A stretch of DNA of 64,000 bases from Bufo bufo (Eukaryota; Chordata; Amphibia; Anura; Bufonidae): assembly GCF_905171765.1 (NCBI RefSeq), contig NC_053390.1, positions 509,867,065 through 509,931,064 on the forward strand. The letters are read 5' to 3'. Position 1 is the first letter of the stretch. Each line of letters starts with the position of its first letter. Below the pieces are notes generated by a model, which was not told where the DNA came from, searched no databases, and saw only the letters and a program-made list of their open reading frames with translations. Below are positions 24,065 through 34,697 of this stretch, piece by piece. The translations under genes were made by a program, and so were the position numbers.

Positions 24065-24346
24065 ACAACTTTTCATATTAGTTTGACTAGGTTGATTCTG
24101 CATTCATAGGTTTGTAGAAGTTAGGATTAAGGTCTTTTTCTCAACTCTGTTCATGTTATAACATTTTTGCTGTGAAGAAGAGGCATGTGATCTCTGCTGT
24201 TTTGAGAACTGCAAAAGTAAACCAAGCATCTGTGATAATATCTTGTAGGCAGAGAAACTGCCCAATATTCTTACAAAAACCTCTGGAAGAGCATGACATT
24301 GTAAATTGATTAATGGAATTTATTTACCTAAAAAATTAAACCTATA

Positions 24347-24711
24347 CAGTGGTCCCTCAAGTTACAATATTTATTGGTTCCAGGACAACCATTGTATGTT
24401 GAAACCATTGTAAGTTGAGTAATCGGTTCCACAGCCCCAAAATGTCATCCAAGATAAGAGAAAATGAAGATTTAAGAAAAATAAGCAGATAACTAATACA
24501 AATAAAACAAGTTCTTACATATAACAGTCTGGAATAGCTGCTAAACTAGCTACTAATACAGATATTTTACCAGAGAAGTGGACAAGATTCGTTGGGTCTG
24601 AGTCTGAGACATTGTATGTTGAGTCTGGTTTCAACTTAAGAGGGGTCAGAAAAGACCATTGTATGTTGAAAATATTGTATCCTGAGGCCATTGTGTCTTG
24701 AGGGATCACTG
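24347..24711. mobile_element. TA-flanked MITE, probably mariner type
   Basis: Ends CAGTGGTCCCTCAAG and CTTGAGGGATCACTG are inverted and flanked by TA on both sides. The interior is a palindrome built on ATTGTATGTTGAAACC. It is inserted in the hAT-type element. Confidence 0.85.
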
Positions 24712-25100
24712 TACAGCCTTATTCTACATAATTAAAAAACGAATCTTTATTTCATGATGGAATAACCTTTGGATGGTAATATATTTTCCTCAAAAAGCAT
24801 TTTATATAAAAAAAAATCAGATTTTAAATTAAAAAAAAATTGTTTAAAAAAAAAAAAAAAAAAAAATCTGATTTTTATTCACCCTGAGCTAAAGACAGAA
24901 ACATTTTTTTTTTAGTGCGTTCACCATGTGGGATAAATTGCATGGTAACTGGTAATTGTATGGTGCAGGTCGTTTTGCCACTTTTTTCTTTGAAAAGCAT
25001 TTTTATTTCAGTGGGATAGACTTTTTTTTTTTTTTAACGTGGAGTGTTTTTTTATTTTAATTTTTTTTACCAAAAATAAGTTTTCACTTTTTATTTTTAC

Positions 25101-25900
25101 ATTTTATTGTTCACATGAGGGAACTTTGACATGTGATCCTCTGATTACTACCTATACAGGAATATCTGCTGTGTATAACTGACGGACATATGTAGAGTAC
25201 GTTTTCTGTATTGGGCCTCCTGCACATGGCTGTGTCAGGATTTTGGTCTATAAAACATGGATACCTTCCATGTGCAATCTGTGTGTTCCTCTCTCCCATT
25301 GACACAAGACTAGGACTTGTTCTATAGTTTGTGGACTGGTCGCACAGATCCACAAAAAATGCAGATGGATGAAAAATAACTGGCAGATGTGAGTGTTTCA
25401 TAGTAATACACTAATGAATGTGTTTTCCTCATGTCTCTATTTGCGGTATACTGATACAGCTTTATGTGAGATGGCATATTCATGGAGGAGATGCAGGTGT
25501 CATCTGCTTGCTGTACACACTGGCAGTGCTGTGATTGTCTGCCATTCAGTGGTGTTGCTGTATGTATTTCCTATTTAGATTTGTTTTAAGCACTGTGTAG
25601 TCTGCAATGAAATAGCTCATGACCAGTGTAATTAGCTTCATCTCTTCATGCTGCTCCACTTCTGCTTCTCCTTCTATAATTTTCATCACTTAGTCTCCTG
25701 CATTGCTTCTGACAGTTGCCATCTACAATCCAGTTTTGTGCTGCCACACTTCATTTAGTGGATCCTGCAGAAACGCTTTTCATCATATTCGGCATAAGCA
25801 TTATTCTTTATATAATTCTATATATTTATATACGGTATATTTGTGTGTTTAATATTTTCTTCTAGGAATCTTACAAAAAGATCAATATTTTACAGGCACT
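25101..25900. other. Intronic DNA without recognised genes
   Basis: T-rich sequence and scattered MITE-like words (CCTGCACATGGC near 25218). No gene seen. Confidence 0.4.
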
Positions 25901-26185
25901 TAAGGTCCATTCACATGTCCGTATGTGTTTTGTGAATCCGCAAATTGCAGATTCACAAAACATGGACACTGGCAATGTGCGTTCCGCATTTTGTGGACCG
26001 CACATCGCCGGCACTCTGATAGAAAATGCCTTTTCTTGTTTTTTTGCGGAACGGAAGAGTGGATCCACAAATGTGGATGCGGACAGCACATTCCGGCCCC
26101 ATTGAAAAGGAATCGGTCCACAGCTGTTCCGCAAAATTGCGGAACGGATGCAGACCCATTTTGCGGACGTGTGAATGGACCCTTA
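25901..26185. mobile_element. MITE, GGTCCATTCACATG end type
   Basis: TAAGGTCCATTCACATGTCC and CGTGTGAATGGACCCTTA form the ends. Sister copy of 17597-17876. Confidence 0.85.
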
Positions 26186-26186
26186 G

Positions 26187-26898
26187 AGAGGACCTGTCAC
26201 CACAAAATGCAGTTCACTCTGAGTGCAGGCAGCACATTATAGAGCAGGAGGAGCTGAGCAAACTGATATATAGTTTTGTGGGAAAAGATTCAGTATAACT
26301 TGTATTTCATTCATATAAATCCCTGCTCTTTCTGGGCTTTGAAGTCTGAAATCAGAGGCGGTCAGATTGACAGCTCTGTATACACAGGTAGAGAAGGAAG
26401 GCTGTCAATCACTGATAGGACCGTCTCCTTCACTTCAAAGCCCAGAATGAGCAGAAATTTATATGAATGAAATACAAGTTAGGGCTCGTTCACACAAACT
26501 TATTTTGCGTTCCGTATACGGGCCGTTTTCTACGTTCCACATACAGGGCCGTATACGGAACTGTTCATGTCAATGGGTCCACAAAAGATGCGGGCAGCAC
26601 TCTGTGTGCTGTCCGCATCCGTTGCTCCATTCCATTGCCCCGCAAAAATGTAGGAGTCCTGTCCTATTATAGTCCGTTTTGCGGACAAGAATAGGCATTT
26701 CTATAAACGGCCTCCTGTTTCGTTCCGCAAATTGCTGAAGGCACACGGGCGCCATCCGTGTTTTGCGGATCCGCAGTTTGCGGACTGCAAAAAATGGCAC
26801 GGTCGTGTGAACGAGCCCTTATAATGTATCTTTTCCCATAAAACTATTTATCGGTCTGCTCAGTTCCTCCTGCTCTATAACATGCTGCTGGCAGATTA
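26187..26898. mobile_element. Palindromic MITE interrupted by another MITE
   Basis: Same family as 19565-19860: left arm with GAGCAGGAGGAGCTGAGC, right arm with GCTCAGTTCCTCCTGCTC. The right arm is split after CAAGTT by the element at 26481-26819. Confidence 0.85.
26481..26819. mobile_element. Nested MITE, GGCTCGTTCACAC end type
   Basis: Ends AGGGCTCGTTCACAC and GTGTGAACGAGCCCT are perfect inverted repeats. It sits inside the right arm of the palindromic element. Confidence 0.88.
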
Positions 26899-27090
26899 AG
26901 GCCTCATGCACACGACCATATGTATTTTGCGATCCGTAAAAACAAATCTGCAAAAAATACGGATGACATCCGTGTGCATTCCGTATTTTGCGGAATGGAA
27001 CAACTGCCCCCTGATAGAACAGTACTATCCTTGTCTGAATTGTGGACAATAATAGGGCATATTTTTTTGTGGAACGGCCAAGCAAATTGA
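26899..27090. mobile_element. Truncated MITE, CATGCACACGACC type
   Basis: Begins AAGGCCTCATGCACACGACC and continues with TTTTGCGGAA motifs, but the matching right end is missing. Confidence 0.6.
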
Positions 27091-27411
27091 AAGCTGCACA
27101 ATTTAAATGCATTACTAATTGTGTCCCTTTATTTGTTGTGAACCCTGCTTTACGACAAAGCAGCAAAACTATTACTAATTACTGAGGAGGAGGAGGAGAG
27201 GGAGCAAACAGAATGATGATGATGTGATTAATTATGATGTTGGCAAAGGCACAGTGAATTTTATTCCATTAATAATGCACATTATGCTTGTTGCTGTTCT
27301 CAGATTTATGCATATGAGAGTATAATTTTTAATGGCCATACAGTAGAACTGAATTTTATAGCTACTAGAATATTATAACAAAGCTTTTCTAGATATACAG
27401 CAATATGCATA

Positions 27412-27731
27412 GGGGCTCATGCACACGACCGTATGTATTTTGCGTTCCGCAAAAAACACGTATGATGACTGTGTGCATTCCGTATTTTGCGGAACAGAAC
27501 AGCTGGCACCTAATAGAACAGTCCTATCCTTGTCCGTAATGCGGACAATAATAGGACATGTTCTATATTTTGGCGGAACGGAAATACGGAAACGGAATGC
27601 ACACAGAGTCATTTCCATGTTTTGTTTTTTTGTCACCCAATTGAAATGAATGGTTCTGTATACGGTCTTTAAAAAAAAAAAAAAAAACGGAACAGACACT
27701 GAAAGAAAATACATTTGTGTGCATGAGGCCT
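27412..27731. mobile_element. Fold-back MITE, CATGCACACGACC type
   Basis: Ends GGGGCTCATGCACACGACC and TGTGTGCATGAGGCCT. The interior repeats TTGCGGAACAGAACAG-like words and an A run. Confidence 0.8.
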
Positions 27732-29311
27732 AAACTGCATTTCCTTTTAAATAGTAAATAGGTGCCTTTAAAAGGCTATGTACACCTTTTGGATGCAATT
27801 TTGTTTGATTGCATGTAACTCATTTTTGGCTAAAAATCATTTTTTCAATTGCCCTTTATTAAAAATAGTAAGCTGTTGTGTCTCAAAGGGTTAACTGTTT
27901 TTCTAGCTGTGTGACTGGTACTTTCACTTTTGTCATCTTATAAACCTTATCTCTATACTACTGAGAGGTCATAAATGCTTTTCTAACCCGTAGGATACCA
28001 GCGCTGTATATGTACAGCGCTGGGAACTGGGTCTGAAATCCAAGCGTCGTACAGCTACTGATCAGGTGGGTGCAGCTGCAGGGGTCCGGCAGTCACTGAT
28101 GGCCGAACCCATGCTGTATGCGCCGGCATCAGTGAAAACCTCAATGACGGCGCATTAACCCTCACACTGCCGTGGTCAGCGCTGACATTGGCATGTGCGG
28201 TATCCTGATGGGTCCCGGGGTTTCCACCGGGTCCCTGTCCTGCTGTGACGGGGAACCGATGGCTTGGACAGCAGCCGGATGCCTTCCTTAGGCATCGTGG
28301 TTGCCATCCCTGTGAGCCTGTGAGATCCAGCCCCCTGGATCTCACAGGCAAGCAGACTGTGTGTATTACACGGCTTAATACACTTACAGCCAATTCATTA
28401 CAATACAGATGTATTGTAAAGGGGATCAGACCCCCAAAAGTTGAAGTCCGAGTGGAACAAAAAATATAGTTAAATAAAAAGTAAAAAAAAAAAAAAAGTT
28501 TTACAAAATAAAAAATGTAAAAGTTATGAATAAATTTCAAGCAAAAAAAAAAAGCGTCCTTTTCCCAAAATAAAGAAATTAAGTTAAAAAAACGTAAAAA
28601 AGAAAATTAGACATATTGGGTATCGCCACGACCGCATCGACCGGCTCTATATAAAAATATCCATTTAGTCAGGTGAACGCCGTAAAAAGAAATAAAAATA
28701 AAAACAGTGGCAAAACAGCCATTTTCTGGTCACCTTGCCTAACTAAAAGTGTAATACCAAGCAATCAAAAAGGCGTATTCAGCCCAAAATGGTACTAATC
28801 AAACCATCAGCTCATCCTGCAAAAAATGAGCCCGTACCTAAGACAATTGGCCAAAAAATAAAAAAAATATATGGGTCTCAGAACATGGCAACACAAAAAC
28901 AAGATTTTATTCTGTTCAAAAAGGCTTTCACTGTGTAAAACTTAACAAAAATGATAGACATATTAGGTATCGCCGCATCCGTAACAACCTGCTCCATAAA
29001 AATATCACATTATATTCCCCCTCGGGTGAATGCTGTAAAAAATATTAAAAAAAAACTATGCCAATACAGCAATTTCTTTTTCAACTTGCCTCACTAAAAG
29101 TGTAATACCAAGCAATCAAAAAGTCTTATGTACCCTAAAATGGTAACAGTGAAAACGTCGCCTCATCCTGCACAAAAATGAGCCCCCACATAAGACAACC
29201 AGTTAAAAAATAAAAACCAATGGCACCCGTAAACCAATCCATCAAAATCTGCGCTGCAAAATCCATATGGTGCTCCCACAGCAGTTTACCACCACATATG
29301 GGGTGTTGCCG

Positions 29312-30165
29312 TATTCAACACCTTAGGCCTCTTTCACACAGGCGTTGCCGGGAAATGTGCGGGTGCGTTGCGGGAACACGCACGATTTTTCCGCGCGAGT
29401 GCAAAACATTGTAATTCGTTTTGCACTCGCGTGAGAAAAATCGGCATGTTTGGTACCCAAACCCGAACTTCTTCACAGAAGTTCGGGCTTGGGATCGGTG
29501 TTCTGTAGATTGTATTATTTTCCCTTATAACATGGTTATAAGGGAAAATAATAGCATTCTGAATACAGAATACATAGTAAAATAGCGCTGGAGGGGTTAA
29601 AAAATAAATAAATAATAATTTAACTCACCTTAATCCACTTGATCGCAGAGCCGGCATCTACTTCTGTCTTCATCTTAGCTGTGTGGAGCAACAGGACCTG
29701 TGGTGACGTCCCTCCGGTCATCACATGATCTTTTACCATGGTGATGGATCATGTGATGACCGGAGTGACATCACCACAGGTCCTGTTGCTCCACACAGCT
29801 AAGATGAAGACAGAAGGAGATGCCGGCTCCGCGATCAAGTGGATTATGGTGAGTTAAATTATTATTTATTTATTTTTTAACCCCTCCAGCGCTATTTTAC
29901 TATGTATTCTGTATTCAGAATGATATTATTTTCCCTTATAACCATGTTATAAGGGAAAATAATACAATCTACAGAACACCGATCCCAAGCCCGAACTTCT
30001 GTGAAGAAGTTCGGGTTTGGGTACCAAACATGCCGATTTTTCTCACGCGAGTGCAAAACGAATTACAATGTTTTGCACTCGCGCGGAAAAATCGTGCGTG
30101 TTCCTGCAACGCACCCGCACATTTCCCGGCAACGCCTGTGTGAAAGAGGCCTAAGGTGTTATAAC
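29312..30165. repeat. Large near-perfect palindrome, arms about 415 bp
   Basis: From AACACCTTAGGCCTC at the left to GAGGCCTAAGGTGTT at the right the sequence pairs with itself, centre near 29740. A sampled 93-base part of the arms differs at about four positions. The arms include a GTTCGGGCTTGGGATCGG pair and an A-rich block. It lies within a MITE whose outer ends appear to be 29327 and 30494. Confidence 0.9.
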
Positions 30166-30494
30166 ATGGTTATAAGGGAAAATAATAATGGTCGGGTCTC
30201 CATCCCGATCGTCTCCTAGCAACCGCGCGTGAAAATCGCACCGCATCCGCACTTGCTTGCGGATGCTTGCGATTTTCACGCAACCCCATTCACTTCTATG
30301 GGGCCTGCGTTGCGTGAAAAACGCAGAATATAGAGCATGCTGCGATTTTCACTCAACGCACAAGTGATGCGTGAAAATCACTGCTCATGTGAACAGCCCC
30401 ATAGAAATGAATGGGTCGGGATTGAGTGCGGGTGCAATGCGTTCAACTCGTGCATCGCATCCGCGCGGAATACTCGCCCGTGTGAAAGGGGCCT
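29327..30494. mobile_element. MITE, CCTCTTTCACACAGGCG end type
   Basis: Starts AGGCCTCTTTCACACAGGCG; an outer right end CCCGTGTGAAAGGGGCCTTA is at 30494. A related, further interrupted copy is at 61354-62854. Confidence 0.7.
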
Positions 30495-30826
30495 TATGGT
30501 GTGCTTTTTTTTTCCTGTTACCCCTTATGAAAGTGAAAAACTTGGGGCTAAAGCACCATTATATTGGAAGAAATTAAACTTTTCATTTTCACAGCCAAGT
30601 GTTTCCCAATTCCGTAAAACGCTTAGGGGGTCAAAGTGCTCAGTCAGTACCCCCCTTAATATATTCTTTAAGGGGTGTAGTTTCCAAAATGGGGACACTT
30701 TTTCAGGGTTTCCTCTGTAGGGGGTAGGTCAGGGTCTCTTCAAATGCAAAATGGTGGCTAAAAACCATTTTAGCAAAATCTGCCTCCAAAATCCATATGG
30801 CGCTCCTCTCCTTTTTCCCCAGTCGT

Positions 30827-30924
30827 CTCCATGACACCAAGTCCTGAGATTGACTTCCTTCTGATTGGACAGGAAAAACACAGAGAGGTTAAAACCCCCA
30901 CCCCCTCCTCACATCACCAGTGTT
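30827..30924. repeat. DIRS left inverted terminal repeat
   Basis: From GTCTCCATGACACCAAGTCC to ACATCACCAGTG, mirrored at 35883-35981. Confidence 0.9.
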
Positions 30925-30985
30925 TTTCCTGTCCCATCAGGATAGGAAGCAGGAGAGGTGCACGGAGCTCGTTTGGGCTCACCTG

Positions 30986-30988
<3 letters not shown>

Positions 30989-31021
<33 letters not shown>
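30989..31021. repeat. Poly(T) run in the DIRS 5' leader
   Basis: About 33 uninterrupted T between the left terminal repeat and gag. Confidence 0.9.
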
Positions 31022-31388
31022 CATCTGGGCCGAGGTCGGATCTGCAGTGCAGCTCTCCCTCCTCCGTTTGGTTAGGCCTGGGCTCGGGCACATAGGTAGT
31101 GCCCCTGCGAAGATTCCCTCTGCGGCGGTCCCGGAGGGCTTGATGCAGAGGGAAGGAGGAACACGGCGGATCGGCACTGTGATGTGTCCCTTCCGGCCGG
31201 CAGGCGGATGACGTCAGACGCCGGGGGCGGAGCTAAGCGCGCTGACGTCATCAACATGCGCCACAGGTCCTGCAGCATGAGAAGCACATGGAGACACTAT
31301 AAAAACGCTCAGGACCTGTGTAACGGCGCCCTGCATAGCGCGGCTCACATATTTTGGTGAAGCATCTCTGAAGCGGTCGGGAGTCAAG

Positions 31389-31445
31389 ATGAGCACCCCC
31401 CTCACGCCGGGCTCTGGAACCGAGCCTGCATCAAACCCTGGGACA
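31389..31445 (+). CDS. DIRS gag, short first exon (predicted)
   Basis: ATG at 31389 opens 19 codons (MSTPLTPGSGTEPASNPGT) and ends in phase 0 at a consensus donor, ACA|GTGAGT. The frame into the intron does not lead to gag. A 77-base intron (31446-31522) with a strong pyrimidine tract ends in TTTCAG, after which the gag frame follows directly. Splicing is inferred from these signals and from frame agreement; the decayed copy at 49273 has the same arrangement. Confidence 0.7.
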
Positions 31446-31522
31446 GTGAGTAACCTGTTCTCAGGTACATGCCTTGTATGGTGGGTTCAGTCTGCTCATC
31501 CTTTCCTCCCTTACCATTTCAG

Positions 31523-32806
31523 GGAGAAAAGGATTCGGCTTCTGCAGCCAAAAAAACTAGAAAATGTGGTATTTGCTGCAAAAGATTGTCTAACACTGGA
31601 TCCAAGCCCCTGTGTAAAGAATGTACTGCCAGTGTCATCAAGTCTGAGTCTTCTAGTCTAATTGAAGACATTAGAAAAGTGGTAAAAGAAGAGGTTCAGC
31701 TAGCCTTAACTACCAGAGAACCTACTCCTCCCAAAGTTCCCCCCACTCAGGACGCCCGTAGTGTTAAATCACTTATCCTGGATTCCGACTCTGAGGGGCT
31801 GGCGGTCTCAGACTCCGAATCTGTCCAAAAACACCCGGCATCTTCAGATGAAGAGGGCGAATATAAGCGCTTCCTGTTCAATCCTGAAGATATTGATGAA
31901 CTTATCAGGGCCATCAGGGCCACCATTCAGATGGAGATGCCTAAAACCCCTAGGTCTACCCAGCAAGAAATTTTTGGGGGTCTAGGTGAAAGGAAGAAGG
32001 CCGTTTTTCCAGTCCCTGATAGTGTCCAAAAATTAATTAGGTCTGAATGGGAAAAACCGGATAAAGGATCCTTTATCCCAAGAGGAATTAAGAGGCGCTA
32101 CCCCTTTAGCCAAGAGGACTGTACGGATTGGGAGACCATTCCCAAAGTAGACGCGCCAGTGGCCAAGGTAGCAAAACATACGGCCCTACCGTTTGAAGAC
32201 TCAGCACAATTGAAAGATCCTCTAGACAGGAAAGCGGAAAGTCTCTTGCGAAAGACCTGGGAGACTACGGCGGCCCTTCTCAAACCGGGCGTTGCCTCCA
32301 CATGTGTGGCCAGAACACTGAACCTTTGGCTAGACCAGCTAGAGATACATCTGGTCAATAAGACACCACGGGATCAAATTCTAGAGAGCTTGCCTCTATT
32401 AAAGATGGCAACCTCCTTTCTAGCAGACGCAGCTGCTGAATCAGTTAAACTGTCCGCCCGTACAGCTGTTCTCTCAAATACAGCGAGAAGGGCACTATGG
32501 CTTAAAGCGTGGTCAGGAGATATCACATCTAAAAATAAATTAATCGCACTCCCCTTCCACGGTCAGTACGTTTTCGGAGAAGATCTAGATAAAATCCTAG
32601 ACAACGCGACAAATAAAAAAAGAGGGTTTCCAGAGGAAAGATATAAACAAAAAAGGCAGCCCTTTCGTGACCGATTTTTTCAACCCGAAAATAAAAAAGA
32701 TAAAGGGAAGACTGGGAGGTGGAGCTATGCGAAGGGAGGCAGGGGGAGAAGCTTCCTCTTCAACCCAAATCGGGCCGAAGCCTCCTCATCCAACAACAAA
32801 CAATGA
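31523..32806 (+). CDS. DIRS gag-like protein, main exon
   Basis: About 427 codons in one open frame. The N-terminal part has a four-cysteine motif (KCGICCKRL, then PLCKEC) conserved in the second copy (ECAIC, then LCQRC), which suggests a small zinc-binding unit. The middle is acidic and Ser-rich (DSDSEGLAVSDSES), followed by a part conserved in the other copy (RKRYPF-like, DAPVAKVAKHTALPFEDSA, TAVLSNTARRALWLKAWSGD). The C-terminus is basic and Arg/Gly-rich, fitting nucleic acid binding. No retroviral CCHC knuckle is seen. The last 80 bases overlap the RT frame. The role as nucleocapsid-type protein is by analogy with DIRS elements. Confidence 0.8.
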   Translation, partial: GEKDSASAAKKTRKCGICCKRLSNTGSKPLCKECTASVIKSESSSLIEDIRKVVKEEVQLALTTREPTPPKVPPTQDARSVKSLILDSDSEGLAVSDSESVQKHPASSDEEGEYKRFLFNPEDIDELIRAIRATIQMEMPKTPRSTQQEIFGGLGERKKAVFPVPDSVQKLIRSEWEKPDKGSFIPRGIKRRYPFSQEDCTDWETIPKVDAPVAKVAKHTALPFEDSAQLKDPLDRKAESLLRKTWETTAALLKPGVASTCVARTLNLWLDQLEIHLVNKTPRDQILESLPLLKMATSFLADAAAESVKLSARTAVLSNTARRALWLKAWSGDITSKNKLIALPFHGQYVFGEDLDKILDNATNKKRGFPEERYKQKRQPFRDRFFQPENKKDKGKTGRWSYAKGGRGRSFLFNPNRAEASSSNNKQ

Positions 32807-34697
32807 CGCCATACCAGTGGGGGGAAGACTCGGCTCCTTTCTAAGATCTTGGGAGCATGTAACAAACAGCCGGTGGATCTTAAGTATTATACAAGAGGGT
32901 TATCTGATAGATCTTCTCTCTTCCCCTCCACAGAAATATGTGATCACTACCCTTCCCCCATCTCAAACTGCGACCTTAAAAAACGACATAAAAAACCTAT
33001 TAACCTTGGACGCCATAGAGCCCGTCCCGAAAAATCAGACAGGACTGGGATTCTATTCCCGCCTCTTCATTATAAAGAAACCAAACGGGAAATCCAGGGT
33101 AATTATAAATCTGAAACATCTAAACAAATACGTAAGATATCAAAAATTCAAAATGGAGACCCTGAAGTCAGCAGTGAAACTCTTAAAAAAGGATGCAGTG
33201 ATGGCCACAATAGATTTAAGCGACGCCTATTATCACGTCCCAATTCACAGGTCATCAAGGGAATTCCTAAGGTTCGCAATAGAATTGGAGGGAAACATTC
33301 AGCATTTCCAGTTCAGGTGTCTCCCCTTCGGGATCTCTTCTGCCCCAAGGGTTTTTACCAAAATAATGGCGGAAGCCTTGACAACCTTGAGAGAAAAGGC
33401 AATTTGTGTGATCCCCTATCTGGACGACCTACTGGTAGTGGCGGACAACATAGAGACCATGGGAATCCATCTCGGGTTAGTCCTGGATCATCTACAGAGC
33501 CTAGGTTGGCTCATCAATTGGAAAAAATCGGATTTAATCCCATCCAAACGGAAAGTTTTTCTGGGCATTACTCTAGACACAGTCTCCCAAAGATCCTTTC
33601 TACCACCTCAAAAGATAGTAAAACTTCAGACAGCTTTGAGGAAGTTCAAGAAGGAGAAATTCTGTTCAATAAGACAGGCCATGAAGGTACTAGGGAGTCT
33701 GTCCGCTTGCATTCCAGCAGTTGCCTGGGCACAGTTCCATCTAAGACCACTCCAGAAATTCATCTTAGACAAATGGAACAGATCGCAATTAACCCTAGAG
33801 AGGAAAATATTCTTAGATGCAGAGACCAAAAAATCACTAACTTGGTGGCTCAGCAATTCGAACCTAGAAAACGGGATTTTCTGGGCACAAGATCTCCCTC
33901 TAGTCATCACAACAGATGCCAGCCTCCACGGGTGGGGAGCGGTCGTCCAGGGGAACTCCTACCAGGGAACATGGGGGAATTACGTGAGCCAGCAATCCTC
34001 AAATTTCAAGGAGCTGAGGGCAGTGTGGGAAGCACTGAAACACACAAGTCAGCTGGCAAAGGGTCGTCACGTCCTAGTCTACTCGGACAACGCTACAGCC
34101 GTGGCCTTTATCCAACACCAGGGAGGCACAAGGCATCGCCCGCTACAGAACCTGGCAAACAAAATCTTTTCCTGGGCAGAAGGCAACATTCAATCTCTTT
34201 CAGCGGTTCATTTGAAGGGAGTTTTAAACATTCAGGCCGATTACCTAAGCCGGCACAGACTAGACCCAGGGGAATGGATGTTAGCCCCAGAAGCCTTCCA
34301 TTTAATCACGAAGAAATGGGGCAGGCCGACGATAGACCTGTTTGCATCCAGGAGAAATCATCAGCTAAACCAGTTCTTCTCCCTCAACCCCAGGGATCAT
34401 CCTCGGGCAGTAGACGCCCTCAACCAGAGTTGGACAACAAACTTAGTCTACGCCTTCCCCCCATTTCCGCTTATCCCCAGAGTGTTACAGAAGTTCCTAA
34501 AAGAAAAGTGTACACTAATCCTGATAACCCCCTTCTGGCCCAAGAGAAGTTGGTTCTCCCTCTTGAAAGCCCTCAGCGTGGAAGCTCCTCTCCTTCTACC
34601 TCAAAGGCCGGACCTTCTAAGTCAGGGACCTATTTCTCACCCAGACCTGAAAATACTAAAGTTAACAGCCTGGATTCTGAAGAATCCAACTTATTAA
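32727..34697 (+). CDS. DIRS reverse transcriptase-RNase H polyprotein
   Basis: The open frame starts upstream of the first ATG at 32727, so either that ATG or a frameshift out of gag could be used. RT blocks appear in order: FYSRLFIIKKPNGKSRVI, ATIDLSDAYYHVPI, LPFGISSAPRVFTKIM and the catalytic VIPYLDDLLVV. RNase H follows with VITTDASLHGWG, FKELRAVWEAL, VYSDNATAVAF and NIQADYLSR, giving the expected D-E-D-D set. The C-terminal part (DLFASRRNHQ, AVDALNQSW, VYAFPPFPLIP) occupies the place of the methyltransferase-like region described in DIRS elements; that label is tentative. The frame stays open to 34697, overlapping the recombinase frame. Confidence 0.92.
   Translation: MRREAGGEASSSTQIGPKPPHPTTNNDAIPVGGRLGSFLRSWEHVTNSRWILSIIQEGYLIDLLSSPPQKYVITTLPPSQTATLKNDIKNLLTLDAIEPVPKNQTGLGFYSRLFIIKKPNGKSRVIINLKHLNKYVRYQKFKMETLKSAVKLLKKDAVMATIDLSDAYYHVPIHRSSREFLRFAIELEGNIQHFQFRCLPFGISSAPRVFTKIMAEALTTLREKAICVIPYLDDLLVVADNIETMGIHLGLVLDHLQSLGWLINWKKSDLIPSKRKVFLGITLDTVSQRSFLPPQKIVKLQTALRKFKKEKFCSIRQAMKVLGSLSACIPAVAWAQFHLRPLQKFILDKWNRSQLTLERKIFLDAETKKSLTWWLSNSNLENGIFWAQDLPLVITTDASLHGWGAVVQGNSYQGTWGNYVSQQSSNFKELRAVWEALKHTSQLAKGRHVLVYSDNATAVAFIQHQGGTRHRPLQNLANKIFSWAEGNIQSLSAVHLKGVLNIQADYLSRHRLDPGEWMLAPEAFHLITKKWGRPTIDLFASRRNHQLNQFFSLNPRDHPRAVDALNQSWTTNLVYAFPPFPLIPRVLQKFLKEKCTLILITPFWPKRSWFSLLKALSVEAPLLLPQRPDLLSQGPISHPDLKILKLTAWILKNPTY

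Larger units (their letters stand above)
21117..24894. mobile_element. hAT-type element with 8-bp target duplication and two nested insertions
   Basis: AGCTAAAG at 21117-21124 and again at 24887-24894 flank terminal inverted sequence CAGGGTGGATTTGATT and TTTTTATTCACCCTG. An 8-bp duplication and CAGGG ends are hallmarks of the hAT superfamily. The element proper is 21125-24886; removing the insertions at 21253-24064 and 24347-24713 leaves under 1 kb without a transposase, so it is non-autonomous. The DNA on both sides (about 20990-21116 and 24895-25100) looks like an older TTAA-type repeat, making three insertion layers. A second copy, reversed, is at 63857-64000. Confidence 0.85.

Noticed and set aside
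28055..28540. 161-codon minus-strand frame
   Set aside because: It lies in the GC-rich left part of an old TTAA-type repeat and shows no domain or conserved block.
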